A stretch of 64,000 bases of DNA. Source: Actinokineospora xionganensis (lineage in GTDB: Bacteria; Actinomycetota; Actinomycetes; Mycobacteriales; Pseudonocardiaceae). The translations under genes and the position numbers were made by a program. Below, in pieces: positions 35,288 through 45,200 of this stretch; position 1 is the stretch's first letter, and every line of letters begins with the position of its first letter. The notes below the pieces were generated by a model. It saw nothing but the letters and a program-made list of their open reading frames with translations, was not told the origin of the DNA and did no database searches. The stretch covers positions 248,001 through 312,000 of the forward strand of contig NZ_JABVED010000008.1 of NCBI RefSeq assembly GCF_014323725.1. The letters run 5' to 3'.

Positions 35288-35971
35288 TCAGGCGATCGAC
35301 GGCCCATGGCTGTTGCGCGCCGTGAGTGCCCGGGTCGCGCGCTCGACGACGATCTCCAGCGAGGCTCCGATGTGCTCGTGCAGCAGCCGCAACGCCTTGT
35401 CGAGTTCCGCCGCCCGGACCCGTTCCATGATCTCGATGTGCTCGGCGATCGAGGTCTCGATGCGGCCTTCGACCAGGAAGTCGTACATGCGCACGACCCG
35501 GATCCGCCGGACCACCGAATTCAGCGCCTCCACCAATTCCGGGTTGCCCGAGCTTGCCAACAGCGCGGCATGGAAGCGCTCATCTTCCAGCACGAACTCC
35601 GGCGTGGGCGCGGGCGGATCGGCCCGCAGCGCGTACCAGTGCGCCAACTCCGCCGCCAGTGCCTCGGGATCGTGCCTAACCGACGGATTCTCGATGGCCC
35701 GACCGATCCCGCGCAGCTCCACGGCGATCCGCACTTCGTAGAGATCCCGGATCTTGGCCATGCTGGGCACGACGATCGCGTACCCGTAGTCCTCGCGCTG
35801 GACAAGCCCGTCGGCGAGCAGCCTGGTCAGCGCCTCCCGCACCGGGGTGCGTGAGACGCCGAGTTCGCGGGCGAGTCTGGGTTCGGTGAACCGGCCGGTC
35901 GCCGACCACTGTCCATCGAGGACCTGGTCGCGCAACCGCAGGTAAACCTGATCCCGCAGGGAACCGCTCAC
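35288..35971 (-). CDS. GntR-family regulator with FCD domain
   Basis: The protein has 227 residues. An N-terminal winged helix shows LARELGVSRTPVREALTRLLADGL. The C-terminal all-helical FCD ligand-binding domain has EVRIAVELRG, EDERFHAALLASSGNPEL and SIAEHIEIMERV, in which Asp/His residues bind a metal and effector. GTG 35971 is used; ATG 35998 would overlap urtE further. It is the last gene of the urea uptake and degradation operon, overlapping or touching urtE, so it is the best candidate for the operon's regulator. Confidence 0.85.
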   Translation of the reverse strand: MSGSLRDQVYLRLRDQVLDGQWSATGRFTEPRLARELGVSRTPVREALTRLLADGLVQREDYGYAIVVPSMAKIRDLYEVRIAVELRGIGRAIENPSVRHDPEALAAELAHWYALRADPPAPTPEFVLEDERFHAALLASSGNPELVEALNSVVRRIRVVRMYDFLVEGRIETSIAEHIEIMERVRAAELDKALRLLHEHIGASLEIVVERATRALTARNSHGPSIA

Positions 35972-35972
35972 C

Positions 35973-36659
35973 TCAGATCGCCATCGCCGCACGGACATCC
36001 CGCGCGGCCGCGGCCCCACCCGTGCCCGTGGCGGAGATACGACCCGCCTCCATCAAGTAGTACGCGCCCGCCGCGCCGAGCGCGAAGCCGATGTGTTGTT
36101 CCACCAGCAACACCGCCATATCCGTGGCCAGCGTGCTGATCGTCTGCTCGATCTCGGCCACCACCGACGGCTGAATCCCCTCGGTCGGCTCGTCCAAGAT
36201 GATCAGTCTCGGCCGAGTGACCAGCGCCCGCGCGATGGCGAGCTGCTGCCGCTGCCCACCGGAGAGCAAACCCGCCCGACGAGCCAAAAGCGGCGGCAAC
36301 GCGGGAAACCGGTCGAGCACCTCACTGATCGCCTTGCGCCCGCCACCGTTCACATCGGCTACGACCCGGAGATTGTCCCGCACCGTGAGCTGCGGGAAGC
36401 ACTGCTGCCCTTGGGGAACATAGGCCACACCCCTCCGGACCCTCTCATGTGGACGAAGCCTGGTCACGTCCTCGCCGTCGAGCAGCACCGATCCCGAGGT
36501 CGGCCGCAGCAACCCGGCGGCGGCGCGCAGCAGGGTCGTCTTGCCCGCGCCGTTGTGTCCCATCACGGCGACGACCCCGCCCACCGGCACGTCGAGGCGC
36601 ACCCCATGCACCACGGTTGTCCGCCCGTAGCCGATGTGCACATCACGAAGTTCCAGCAT
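35973..36659 (-). CDS. urtE: Urea ABC transporter ATP-binding protein UrtE
   Basis: The protein has 228 residues. It has Walker A GHNGAGKTT, PQGQQCFPQLTVRDNL typical of UrtE, signature LSGGQRQQLAIARAL, Walker B LIILDEPTEGIQPS and VEQHIGFAL. GHNGAGKTT and DEPTEGIQ distinguish UrtE from LivF. Its start shares one base with the urtD stop (TGATG). Confidence 0.92.
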   Translation of the reverse strand: MLELRDVHIGYGRTTVVHGVRLDVPVGGVVAVMGHNGAGKTTLLRAAAGLLRPTSGSVLLDGEDVTRLRPHERVRRGVAYVPQGQQCFPQLTVRDNLRVVADVNGGGRKAISEVLDRFPALPPLLARRAGLLSGGQRQQLAIARALVTRPRLIILDEPTEGIQPSVVAEIEQTISTLATDMAVLLVEQHIGFALGAAGAYYLMEAGRISATGTGGAAAARDVRAAMAI

Positions 36660-37405
36660 CACGCCCCCACCTCCGCGGCCGTGCCCAGGTAGACCTCCTG
36701 GACCCTCGGGTCCGCCTGCACCTGAGCCACCGTCCCCTCGCTGAGCACCTTCCCGGCATGCAGCACCGTCACCGAATCGGCGAAGCACCGCATGAAGTCC
36801 ATGTCGTGCTCAACCACCACGACAGTCCGCTCCGCCCCGATCCGGCGCAACAACTCCCCCGTGTCCGCGCGTTCCTGTGCGCTCATCCCCGCCACTGGCT
36901 CATCGAGCAGCAGCACCCGGGCGTTCTGCACGATCAGCATCCCGATCTCCAGCCACTGCTTCTGCCCGTGTGGCAATACCCCGGCAGGTTTGTCCCGAAC
37001 GTCAACCAAGCCGACGGTCTCCAATGCCTCCTCGACCTCAGCGGGCACCGACGAGCGCCGCCGCAACAGCGTCAGCGGCCCCCGACCCGCACCGGCGGCG
37101 ATGTCCAGGTTCTGCAGCACGGTCAGGTTCTCGAACACCGTCGCCGTCTGGAATGTGCGCCCGATGCCCAGCCGGACGATCCGGTGCACCTTGCGTCCCA
37201 ACAGTTCCGTCCGCCCGAACAGCGCCGATCCGGTAGCGGGCGCCAATCCGGTGATCGCGTCGACCAGCGTCGTCTTTCCCGCGCCGTTCGGCCCGATCAG
37301 GAACCGCAAATCCCCCCGCGGCACGGTCATCGTCACGCCGTCGACGGCGACGAAACCGTCGAATGTGACCCGCACGTCGGAGAGTTCGAGGTAGTCGGCG
37401 TTCAT
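36659..37405 (-). CDS. urtD: Urea ABC transporter ATP-binding protein UrtD
   Basis: The protein has 248 residues. Walker A is GPNGAGKTT, then GRTFQTATVFENLTVLQNL, a signature region LPHGQKQWLEIGMLI (HGxKQWLEI is characteristic of UrtD), Walker B VLLLDEPVAGMS and VEHDMDFM. It heterodimerises with UrtE to power the urea importer. Start overlaps the urtC stop (ATGA). Confidence 0.92.
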   Translation of the reverse strand: MNADYLELSDVRVTFDGFVAVDGVTMTVPRGDLRFLIGPNGAGKTTLVDAITGLAPATGSALFGRTELLGRKVHRIVRLGIGRTFQTATVFENLTVLQNLDIAAGAGRGPLTLLRRRSSVPAEVEEALETVGLVDVRDKPAGVLPHGQKQWLEIGMLIVQNARVLLLDEPVAGMSAQERADTGELLRRIGAERTVVVVEHDMDFMRCFADSVTVLHAGKVLSEGTVAQVQADPRVQEVYLGTAAEVGA

Positions 37406-38436
37406 GTCGCCTCCCTGGTACGGCGCCGCAGGGACGCGACGGTCGACAGCCCGCTGGGCAGGAACGCCACCACGAGCAGGAACAGCGCGCCCTGGAAGTA
37501 GATCCAGAACGACGGGAAGCTCTCCGAGAGCGTGGTCTGCGCCCAGGCCACGACGATCGCGCCCACGGCCGGGCCGAACAGCGTCGACCGGCCGCCGATC
37601 GCCACGCCGATCAGGAACGCGATCGACGGGACCACACCCACGCTCGCCGGCGAGATGATCCCCACGATCGGCACGAACAGCGCCCCCGCGACACCGGCCA
37701 TCGCCGCCGCCACGACGTAGGCGACAATCTTGATGTTCGCCGGGTCGTAGCCGAGGAAGCGGACCCGCTCCTCCTGGTCACGCACGGCCATGAGCAGCTC
37801 GCCGAAACGGGACCGATAGAGCTGCCAGGCAATCGCCAACACCACCAACAGGGTCGACGCGGCGATGTAGAACAGCATCCGCTTGTTGACCGGGTCGTAG
37901 AGGGCGAAGCCGAAGAACGAGCGGAACCCGTTGAGCCCGTTGGTCCCGCCGATCGTGGCATGCTGCCCGACGAGCAGGATCGCGAACGCCGCCGCCAGCG
38001 CTTGCGACAGGATCGCGAAGTACGCGCCGCGCACCCGCCTGCGGAACACCGCCGCCCCCAGTCCGAGCGCCACCAGCGACGGGATCGCGATGACGCCGAT
38101 GACTGTGACGACCGGACTGCGGAACGGCTCCCACCAGCCCGGGACCTCACCGGAGCCGTAGAGCTTCATGAAATCCGGCACCCCGGACGGGCCGGCGTCG
38201 GCGAGTTTGAGGTGCATGGCCATGACGTAGGCGCCGAGGCCGAAGAACACGCCTTGGCCCAGGGTCAGCATCCCGCCGCGGCCCCACGCGAGGCCGATGC
38301 CGACCGCGACGATGGCGTAGCAGACGAACTTGCCGAGCAGCGAGAGCCGGAAGTCCGACAGCAACGCGGGTGCGAGCACCAGCAGGGCGAGCGCGCCGAC
38401 GGCGAACCCGATGAGCGCCCCGAGTTCGCGCCTCAT
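37402..38436 (-). CDS. urtC: Urea ABC transporter permease UrtC
   Basis: The protein has 344 residues with about ten hydrophobic segments. UrtC marks are GLAWGRGGMLTLGQGVFFGLGAY, MKLYGSGEVPGWWEPF, GGTNGLNGF and the coupling loop LLMAVRDQEERVRFLGYDPAN. It starts on the urtB stop (ATGA, 38436). Confidence 0.92.
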   Translation of the reverse strand: MRRELGALIGFAVGALALLVLAPALLSDFRLSLLGKFVCYAIVAVGIGLAWGRGGMLTLGQGVFFGLGAYVMAMHLKLADAGPSGVPDFMKLYGSGEVPGWWEPFRSPVVTVIGVIAIPSLVALGLGAAVFRRRVRGAYFAILSQALAAAFAILLVGQHATIGGTNGLNGFRSFFGFALYDPVNKRMLFYIAASTLLVVLAIAWQLYRSRFGELLMAVRDQEERVRFLGYDPANIKIVAYVVAAAMAGVAGALFVPIVGIISPASVGVVPSIAFLIGVAIGGRSTLFGPAVGAIVVAWAQTTLSESFPSFWIYFQGALFLLVVAFLPSGLSTVASLRRRTREAT

Positions 38437-39317
38437 GCCAAGCTCCTGGTCCGGACGCTGAAGATGCCCTGCGGCCGGGCCTGCAGGAACACCACGACCA
38501 ACGCGAACACCGCCACCTTCGCCAGGCTCGCGGTGGTGGAGTACTCGATGCCCGCCTGCAGCAGGCCAAGGCCGAACGCGGCGATGACCGTCCCCTTGAT
38601 CTGGCCGACGCCGCCCGCCACGACCACGAGGAACGCGTCGACGATGTAGTTGGAGCCCAGCGTCGGGCCGGTCGAGCCGAGCAGGGTCAGCGCCACCCCG
38701 GCGATGCCCGCCAGACCGGACCCGATGAAGAAGGTGAGTCGATCGGTGGCCCGGGTGGACACCCCGGCCGTCTCCGCGAGGTCCCGGTTCTGCACCACCG
38801 CCCGGATTCGCCTGCCCAGCGCGGTCTTCGTCAGCACCAGCGCCAAGCCGGTCACCGCGACGACGGCGAGTCCGAGGATGAACAGCCGCGCCGCGGGCAC
38901 CTGGGTGATGCCCAAGTCCACGCTCCCGCTGAGCCAACTCGGCGCGCGAACGTCGACATTGGGCGCGCCGAAGACGTCCCGCGCGACCTGTTGCAGGATC
39001 AGGGCCACGCCCCAAGTCACCAGCAGTGTGTCAAGTGGACGGAGATACATCCGGCGGATCAGGGTGGCCTCCAGGACCACCCCCATCACACCGCCGACGA
39101 CGAATCCGAGCGGGATGGCCAGGATGAGCGCGACCCCGGCGTCGGCGATGACGTTCTGCGCGACGTACGCGGTGTAGGCGCCCGCCATCATGAACTCGCC
39201 GTGCGCCATGTTGATCACGCCCATCTGGCCGAACGTCAGCGCCAGGCCGAGCGCCGCGAGGAGCAACACGGAGCCTAGGGACAGTCCCGCGAACAGTTGG
39301 CCCAGCACCGCGTCCAT
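38433..39317 (-). CDS. urtB: Urea ABC transporter permease UrtB
   Basis: The protein has 294 residues with about eight membrane segments. It shows FGQMGVINMAHGEFMMAGAY, typical of UrtB, and the coupling loop IRAVVQNRDLAETAGVST. Some UrtB proteins have a long N-terminal periplasmic domain; this one is the short form. It starts one base after the urtA stop codon. Confidence 0.92.
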   Translation of the reverse strand: MDAVLGQLFAGLSLGSVLLLAALGLALTFGQMGVINMAHGEFMMAGAYTAYVAQNVIADAGVALILAIPLGFVVGGVMGVVLEATLIRRMYLRPLDTLLVTWGVALILQQVARDVFGAPNVDVRAPSWLSGSVDLGITQVPAARLFILGLAVVAVTGLALVLTKTALGRRIRAVVQNRDLAETAGVSTRATDRLTFFIGSGLAGIAGVALTLLGSTGPTLGSNYIVDAFLVVVAGGVGQIKGTVIAAFGLGLLQAGIEYSTTASLAKVAVFALVVVFLQARPQGIFSVRTRSLA

Positions 39318-39318
39318 A

Positions 39319-40557
39319 TCAGCCCGCCAGTCCCTTGGCCCAGTCGTAGCCCTTGAGGAACGGGTCCGGTTCGATCGGCTTGGCCGAGCTCCACTCGGTG
39401 TGGATCAGTCCGTCCGCGCCGACCTTGCCGATCAGCGCGGTCTTGGCGATGTGGTGATTCTCGCCGTTGACCGTGACCATGCCCTCCGGCGCGTCATGGC
39501 TGACGCCGCCCGAGGCCTTCTTCACGTCGTCCGGCGTGAACGAATTCGCCTTCTCCACCATGGACTTCCACAGGAAGAGCGAGGTGTAGGCGGCCTCCAT
39601 CGGGTCCGAGGTCACCCGGCCCTGGCCGTACTTCTCCTTGAACGCGGCCACGAACGTCTTGTTCGCGGGCGAGTCGATGGTCTGGTAGTAGTTCCACGCG
39701 GTGAGCTGGCCGACCAGGTTGTCGACACCGACGCCGCCGACCTCTTCCTCCGCGATCGACACCGACACGACCGGCATCGCCGCGGCGGTCAGGCCCGCGT
39801 TCCTGTACTCCTTGAAGAACGCCACATTCGAGTCGCCGTTGAGCGTGTTGAACACCGCCGCCGAGCCGGAACCCTTGACCTTGTTGACAATCGTGGCGAA
39901 GTCGGTGTGACCGAGCGGGGCGTACTCCTCGCCCTTGACCTCGATGCCGTTCGCCTTCGCGTACGCCTGGATGATCTTGTTGGCGGTGCGTGGGAAGACA
40001 TAGTCGGAGCCCACCAGGAACAGGGACTTGACGCCCTTCTCCTTGAGGTAGTCCAGCGCGGGCACGATCTGCTGGTTGGTGGTCGCACCGGTGTAGAAGA
40101 TGTTCGGCGAGGACTCCAGGCCCTCGTACTGCACCGGGTAGAACAGCAGCGCGTTGGCGCCTTCGAACACGGGCAGCATCGCCTTGCGCGAGGACGACGT
40201 CCAGCCGCCGAACACCGCGGCGACACAGTCGGAGCTGATCAGCTTGGTCGCCTTCTCGGCGAACACGGTGGGCTCGGACGCGCCGTCCTCGCTGACCACG
40301 GACAGCTTCTTGCCGTTGACCCCACCGGCGGCGTTGATCTGGTCGGCGGCGAGCTTGAGCGAGTCGAAGACCGTCTTCTCACTGATCGCCATGGTGCCGG
40401 ACAGGGAGTTGAGGAATCCGACCTTGACCGAGTCACCCGAGGTGTCCACACAGGACTTGGCCGCGGTCCCCCCGGACCCGGTGTCGGTGCGGCTGCCGCA
40501 CGCGCTGGTGGCCAGGGCTAATGCGCACAGGATGGCGACGCTTCTGACTGTGTTCAC
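39319..40557 (-). CDS. urtA: Urea ABC transporter substrate-binding lipoprotein UrtA
   Basis: The protein has 412 residues. A lipoprotein signal ends in TSACGS, followed by VKVGFLNSLSGTMAISE and the UrtA-type core (FGGWTSSSRKAMLPVFE, LLFYPVQYEGLE, FYTGATTNQQI). The GTG start at 40557 has AAAGG upstream. It follows the allophanate hydrolase gene by 35 bp in the same operon, which supports urea as ligand. Short-chain amides, another known ligand class of this family, are less likely here. Confidence 0.92.
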   Translation of the reverse strand: MNTVRSVAILCALALATSACGSRTDTGSGGTAAKSCVDTSGDSVKVGFLNSLSGTMAISEKTVFDSLKLAADQINAAGGVNGKKLSVVSEDGASEPTVFAEKATKLISSDCVAAVFGGWTSSSRKAMLPVFEGANALLFYPVQYEGLESSPNIFYTGATTNQQIVPALDYLKEKGVKSLFLVGSDYVFPRTANKIIQAYAKANGIEVKGEEYAPLGHTDFATIVNKVKGSGSAAVFNTLNGDSNVAFFKEYRNAGLTAAAMPVVSVSIAEEEVGGVGVDNLVGQLTAWNYYQTIDSPANKTFVAAFKEKYGQGRVTSDPMEAAYTSLFLWKSMVEKANSFTPDDVKKASGGVSHDAPEGMVTVNGENHHIAKTALIGKVGADGLIHTEWSSAKPIEPDPFLKGYDWAKGLAG

Positions 40558-40592
40558 GGTGATGCCTTTCGCGGGGAGGGGAGTACGCCAGA

Positions 40593-42278
40593 TCAGCGCG
40601 AGAGATAGGCGCGCCAGCCGCCGTGGCCGGTGATGTCGGCGCACGTGGTGGCGGTGGCCAGATCGCAGTGGAACCCGATGGCTGTCGAGCCGTCGGCGAG
40701 GGTGATCCTGCCCAGGCTCATCGGCGCGGGCAGTGCGGCCAGGAAGACGCCGAGCGCCGCGGGCGCGAGCACCCAGCGTTCGCCGGGCAGACAGGCACCG
40801 TCCTCCGGTCCGGTGTGGACGATGCCTGGCTTCTCCGGCTGGCCTGGGATGGCGACCATCCGGTATTCGGGCGCGGTGTGGACCTCGCCGGTGAACCGCG
40901 CCCCGAGCGCGGTGAGTTGGTGGTTGAGCGGTTCGCCGCGCAGGTGCGCGCCGAACACGATGAGGTCGACACCGCCTACCGGGTACAGTTCGGCCGCCTG
41001 TTCGCCGGTGAACACCGCGGCGAGGTCGAACGCGACCTGGTCGTCGAACGCGCGGGTGATCACGCTGACGCCGAACGGGCCGCCGTCGGCGGTCCCGGCG
41101 GGCACGGCGATGGCGGCCAGGTCCAGCAGGTTCACGAAGTTGGTGTACGTCCCAAGCCCGCGGTTGACCCCGAGCGGATCGACGGCGACCTCGGCCAGTG
41201 TCGGGTGAGACGGCGCGGTGGGAAGCAGCAGCGCCGAACACCCGTCGAGCGTGCGCCCGGCCGACACGCGATAGTGGTCGAGCCGTTCGAGGTCGACCAC
41301 GTGGTCCCGGGCCGCGAGCGCCGACGCGGCACCGATGATCTTGGCGACACTGGGGTCCAGGTCCGCTGGCCCACTGTCGATGAACTCCCCGACCGCCGCG
41401 TGCCTCTCGGCGACGAACGTGCCGTCGTAGAGCAGCTTCGCCGCGTCCAGCAGCCCGGAGACGTCGACCACCTCGGTCCGCGCGCCGGACTCCTCCAGCA
41501 GGCTGACAGCCGCGCCGAACGCGCGCCGGGCTTGGCGCGACAGCGGCGCCAGATCCTCGTCCCGGGGGATCGCGATCACCGGCTCGGCGGCGAACCGCAC
41601 ATCAGCGGGCCAGGTCCGGCAGCGCGGGTCGACCCCGTCCGGCCCGGTCATGGTGGCCAGCGCCGACTGCGCCTGCCCCAGCGTCCGGGCGAAGACGGTG
41701 ACGCAGTCATAGGAGCGGCAAGCCGGGACGACCCCGGTGTTGGGCACCAGACCGAGCGTGGCCTTGACGCCGACGATCCCGTTGAAGGCGGCGGGAATCC
41801 GCCCGGAGCCCGCCGTGTCGGTGCCGATGCCGATGTCCACGATGCCCAACGCGACCGCGACCGCCGACCCGGAACTCGACCCCCCGGAGATCTTCGCCGG
41901 ATCAAGGGCGTTGCGGACCGCGCCATAGGGGCTGCGTGTGCCGACGAGACCGGTGGCGAACTGGTCGAGGTTGGTCTTGCCGAGCACCAACGCACCCGCT
42001 TCGACCAGCCGGGCGACGGCCGTGGCGGTTTGGGTTGGCACATAGGCGAACGAGGGACATCCGGCGGTGGTCGGCAGCCCCGCGACGTCGATGTTGTCCT
42101 TGACCGCGACCAGCACCCCGGCCAGCGGCGGCCGCTCCCCCGCGGCCATCCGCTCGTCGAGTCTCCCAGCTTCGGCCAGAACCTCGGCCCGCGGCCGCAA
42201 CGTGATCCACACCTCCGGCCGATCGACCTCGTCGATCCGCAGGTAGGCCTCCCGCACGCGCTGAGCGATGACGTTCAC
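40593..42278 (-). CDS. atzF: Allophanate hydrolase
   Basis: The protein has 561 residues. The N-terminal amidase-signature domain has the Ser-cisSer-Lys triad: Lys in VAVKDNIDVAG, cis-Ser and nucleophile Ser in ISGGSSSGSAVAVALG and TDTAGSGRIPAAFNG. The C-terminal ~120 residues form the AtzF-type second domain (FGAHLRGEPLNHQL). It hydrolyses allophanate to two ammonia and two bicarbonate, the second half-reaction of urea amidolyase. Here it is a separate gene that overlaps the urea carboxylase stop (GTGA). Confidence 0.92.
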   Translation of the reverse strand: MNVIAQRVREAYLRIDEVDRPEVWITLRPRAEVLAEAGRLDERMAAGERPPLAGVLVAVKDNIDVAGLPTTAGCPSFAYVPTQTATAVARLVEAGALVLGKTNLDQFATGLVGTRSPYGAVRNALDPAKISGGSSSGSAVAVALGIVDIGIGTDTAGSGRIPAAFNGIVGVKATLGLVPNTGVVPACRSYDCVTVFARTLGQAQSALATMTGPDGVDPRCRTWPADVRFAAEPVIAIPRDEDLAPLSRQARRAFGAAVSLLEESGARTEVVDVSGLLDAAKLLYDGTFVAERHAAVGEFIDSGPADLDPSVAKIIGAASALAARDHVVDLERLDHYRVSAGRTLDGCSALLLPTAPSHPTLAEVAVDPLGVNRGLGTYTNFVNLLDLAAIAVPAGTADGGPFGVSVITRAFDDQVAFDLAAVFTGEQAAELYPVGGVDLIVFGAHLRGEPLNHQLTALGARFTGEVHTAPEYRMVAIPGQPEKPGIVHTGPEDGACLPGERWVLAPAALGVFLAALPAPMSLGRITLADGSTAIGFHCDLATATTCADITGHGGWRAYLSR

Positions 42279-45200
42279 GCCGCCTCCCGACGAGCCACGA
42301 CCGCGAGCGCATGACCAGCGTCAAGATGCTGCCCAGGCGCCACAAGAATCTCGGCGACGACACCGTCCACCGGCGCCCGCACCACGACCTCCAGCTTCAT
42401 CGCCTCAAGACGCATAAGCGGTTGACCCGCGACAACCGTGTCCCCGGCACGGGCATCAATCCGCCACACACTCGCACTCAGCGGTGCCTCGACCAGGCTG
42501 CCGCCCGGTGGCACCCTCACCTGGAGCGGCGGAACAGGTTCAGGTTCCGGTCGAGGATCGAACTCTCCAGCCATATGCCATGCCTGCCGCTCAGCCTCGA
42601 ACGCCGAGTTCTGCCGCGCCCTGAACGCCTCGATCCCAGCGGCGTTCGCGGCGAGGAATCGTTCGTGCTCCGCGAGCACGAACTCCCCTTCACCAATGGC
42701 GAGTTCGGCGCGTCCCGCCTTGAGGTCCGCGCGCACGTCCAGCAGTTCGCCCGCGCTCACCGGGTAGAAGCTCACCCGGTCGAAGAACCGCAGCAGCCAC
42801 GGCACCCCGCTCTCGAACGGCCCGTACTGGCGCAACCCGGACCAGATCGGGACCGTGCGCCCGATCAGCTGATACCCGCCGGGGCTTTCCATGCCGTACA
42901 CACACATGTACGCGCCGCCGATGCCGACACCGCCCTCGGGGGTCCAGGTGCGGGCCGGGTTGTACTTGGTCGTGACGAGCCGATGGCGCGGGTCGAGCGG
43001 AGTCGCGGCGGGCGCTCCCAGGTAGACGTCGCCAAGCCCGAGGACAAGGTAGGATGCGTCGAACACGATGTCGCGCACTTCATCCACAGTGGACAGACCG
43101 TTGATCCGCCGGATGAACTCGATGTTGTCCGGGTTCCACGGAGCGTCGTCGCGGACGTTGGCCTGGTAGCGCTCGATGGCCTCGTGGATGGACGGGTCAT
43201 CGAAGGACAGCGGCAGCCGGACCGTGCGGCTCGGCACCGCGAGTTCCGCGGTGGCCGGAATCAAGGCCTCGGCCTCCCGCAGCAGCCCGAGTAAAGTGCG
43301 CAGCGGCAACACCTCCGGGTCGGTGTGCAGGTGCAGCGACCGCACCCCCGGGGTGGTGTCGACGATCCCGGCGGGTGCCAGTTCATCGATCGCCGCCATC
43401 AGGGCGTGGACCCGCAGGCGCAGCCCGAGGTCGAGTGTCATCGGCCCGTACTCGACCAGCACGTTGTCGTGCCCCGAGCGGCGATAGGTCACCGACGGCG
43501 CGGCGTCACGGGCATCAAGCCGGGCGAGCACCCCGTCGTCGCCGTCGCCGCCGACCGCGTGTGGCCGAGCGGGCGCGGTGCGATTGTGCAGGGCCGTCGC
43601 CGTCGCCTCGGGCACGGGGACGAAGCGGACGGTGTCGCCCGGTCTGAGCTGCCCGATCTTCCACCGGGCGCCGGACACGACCGTCACCGGGCAGATGAAC
43701 CCGCCGAGGCTGGGGCCGTCCGGGCCGAGCAGGACGGGCGTGTCGCCGGAGACGTTGACAGCGCCGACGGAATACGCGGTGTCGTGGACGTTCGACGGGT
43801 GCAGGCCCGCGTCGCCGCCGTCCGGACGGGCCCACAGCTGCTTGGGCCCGTTGAGCCGCACGCCGTTGCGGGCGGACTGGGTGTGCACACTCCAGTCGGT
43901 TCCGTAGAACCGGGCAAGACCGTCGCGGGTGAGGAAGTCGGGGGCGGCGTGCGGGCCTTCGGAGACCTCGATCTCCCAGCGGGAAGGGAACTCCGGTGGC
44001 TCGATGGGGACGGACACGGTCCGCGGCGCGGCGCCCGGACGCAGCACGTCGCCGGTGCGCAGGGCACGCCCGCCGTGGCCGCCGAACGCGCCCGCGGTGA
44101 AAGTCGCGGCGCTGCCTAGGTAGATGGGGACGTCGAACCCGCCGCGCACCAGCACGTAGGTCCGCATGCCCGGCCCGGGCGGGGTGCCGACCTCGACCAC
44201 ACCACCCGCGGGCACGTCCACCGGTTCCCACTGCGACACCGGGTCACCGTCGACTGTGACGATGGCGGGCGCGCCCGTCACGCACACGGTCGCGGCGGCG
44301 CTGAACCGCAGCACCGGACCTTCGAAGGTGCACTCCAGGCCAGGCGTTCCCTCCGGGTTGCCGAGCGCGAGGTTGCCCGCGCGGAAGGAGCGGTCGTCCA
44401 TCGGGCCGCTCGGTGGGACGCCCACCTGCCAGTACCCGATGCGGCCCGGCCAGTCCTGCACCGTTGTCGAAGTCCCGCCCCGCAGCACGTCGACCCGCGG
44501 CTCACTGTCCACAAAGGTGTCCGACGTCGTGTATGTCCTGGGGTCGGCGCAGATCGTGCGCAGCTGCCCAAGGTTGGTCTGCACACCATCGATTCGGGTC
44601 TCGGCGAGAGCGGCGCCGAGTCGGGCCAACGCCGTGGCGCGGTCCGGTCCGTGCGCGATCACCTTGGCCAGCAGGGGATCGTAGGCGGCGGACACCGTCT
44701 GCCCCGCCTCCACCCACCCGTCGACACGTACCCCCTCGGGGAACTCGGCCCTGGTGACGAGGCCGGAGCTGGGTCGGAAGTCGAGCACCGGGTCCTCGGC
44801 GTAGATCCGGGCTTCCACCGCGTGGCCCGCGGGCGTCGCGTCGGTGAGGAACCCGCGTTCGCCCTGGGCCAGGCGCAGCATCCAACCGACGAGGTCGATA
44901 CCGGTGACCTCCTCGGTGACGGGATGCTCGACCTGCAGCCGAGTGTTGACCTCGAGGAAGGACACCTCGCCGCGGTCGGTGTCGTAGACGAACTCCACGG
45001 TCCCCGCGCCGAGGTAGTCGACGGAGGCGCACAACTCGCGGGCCGTGCGATGCAGCCGCTCGCGCACGTCGTCGGGCAGACCCGGCGCGGGCGCCTCCTC
45101 CACGATCTTCTGGTTGCGCCGCTGGACGCTGCAGTCCCGGTCTCCCAGGCAGACGACCGTGCCCGCGCCGTCGCCGAAGACCTGCACCTCGACATGGCGG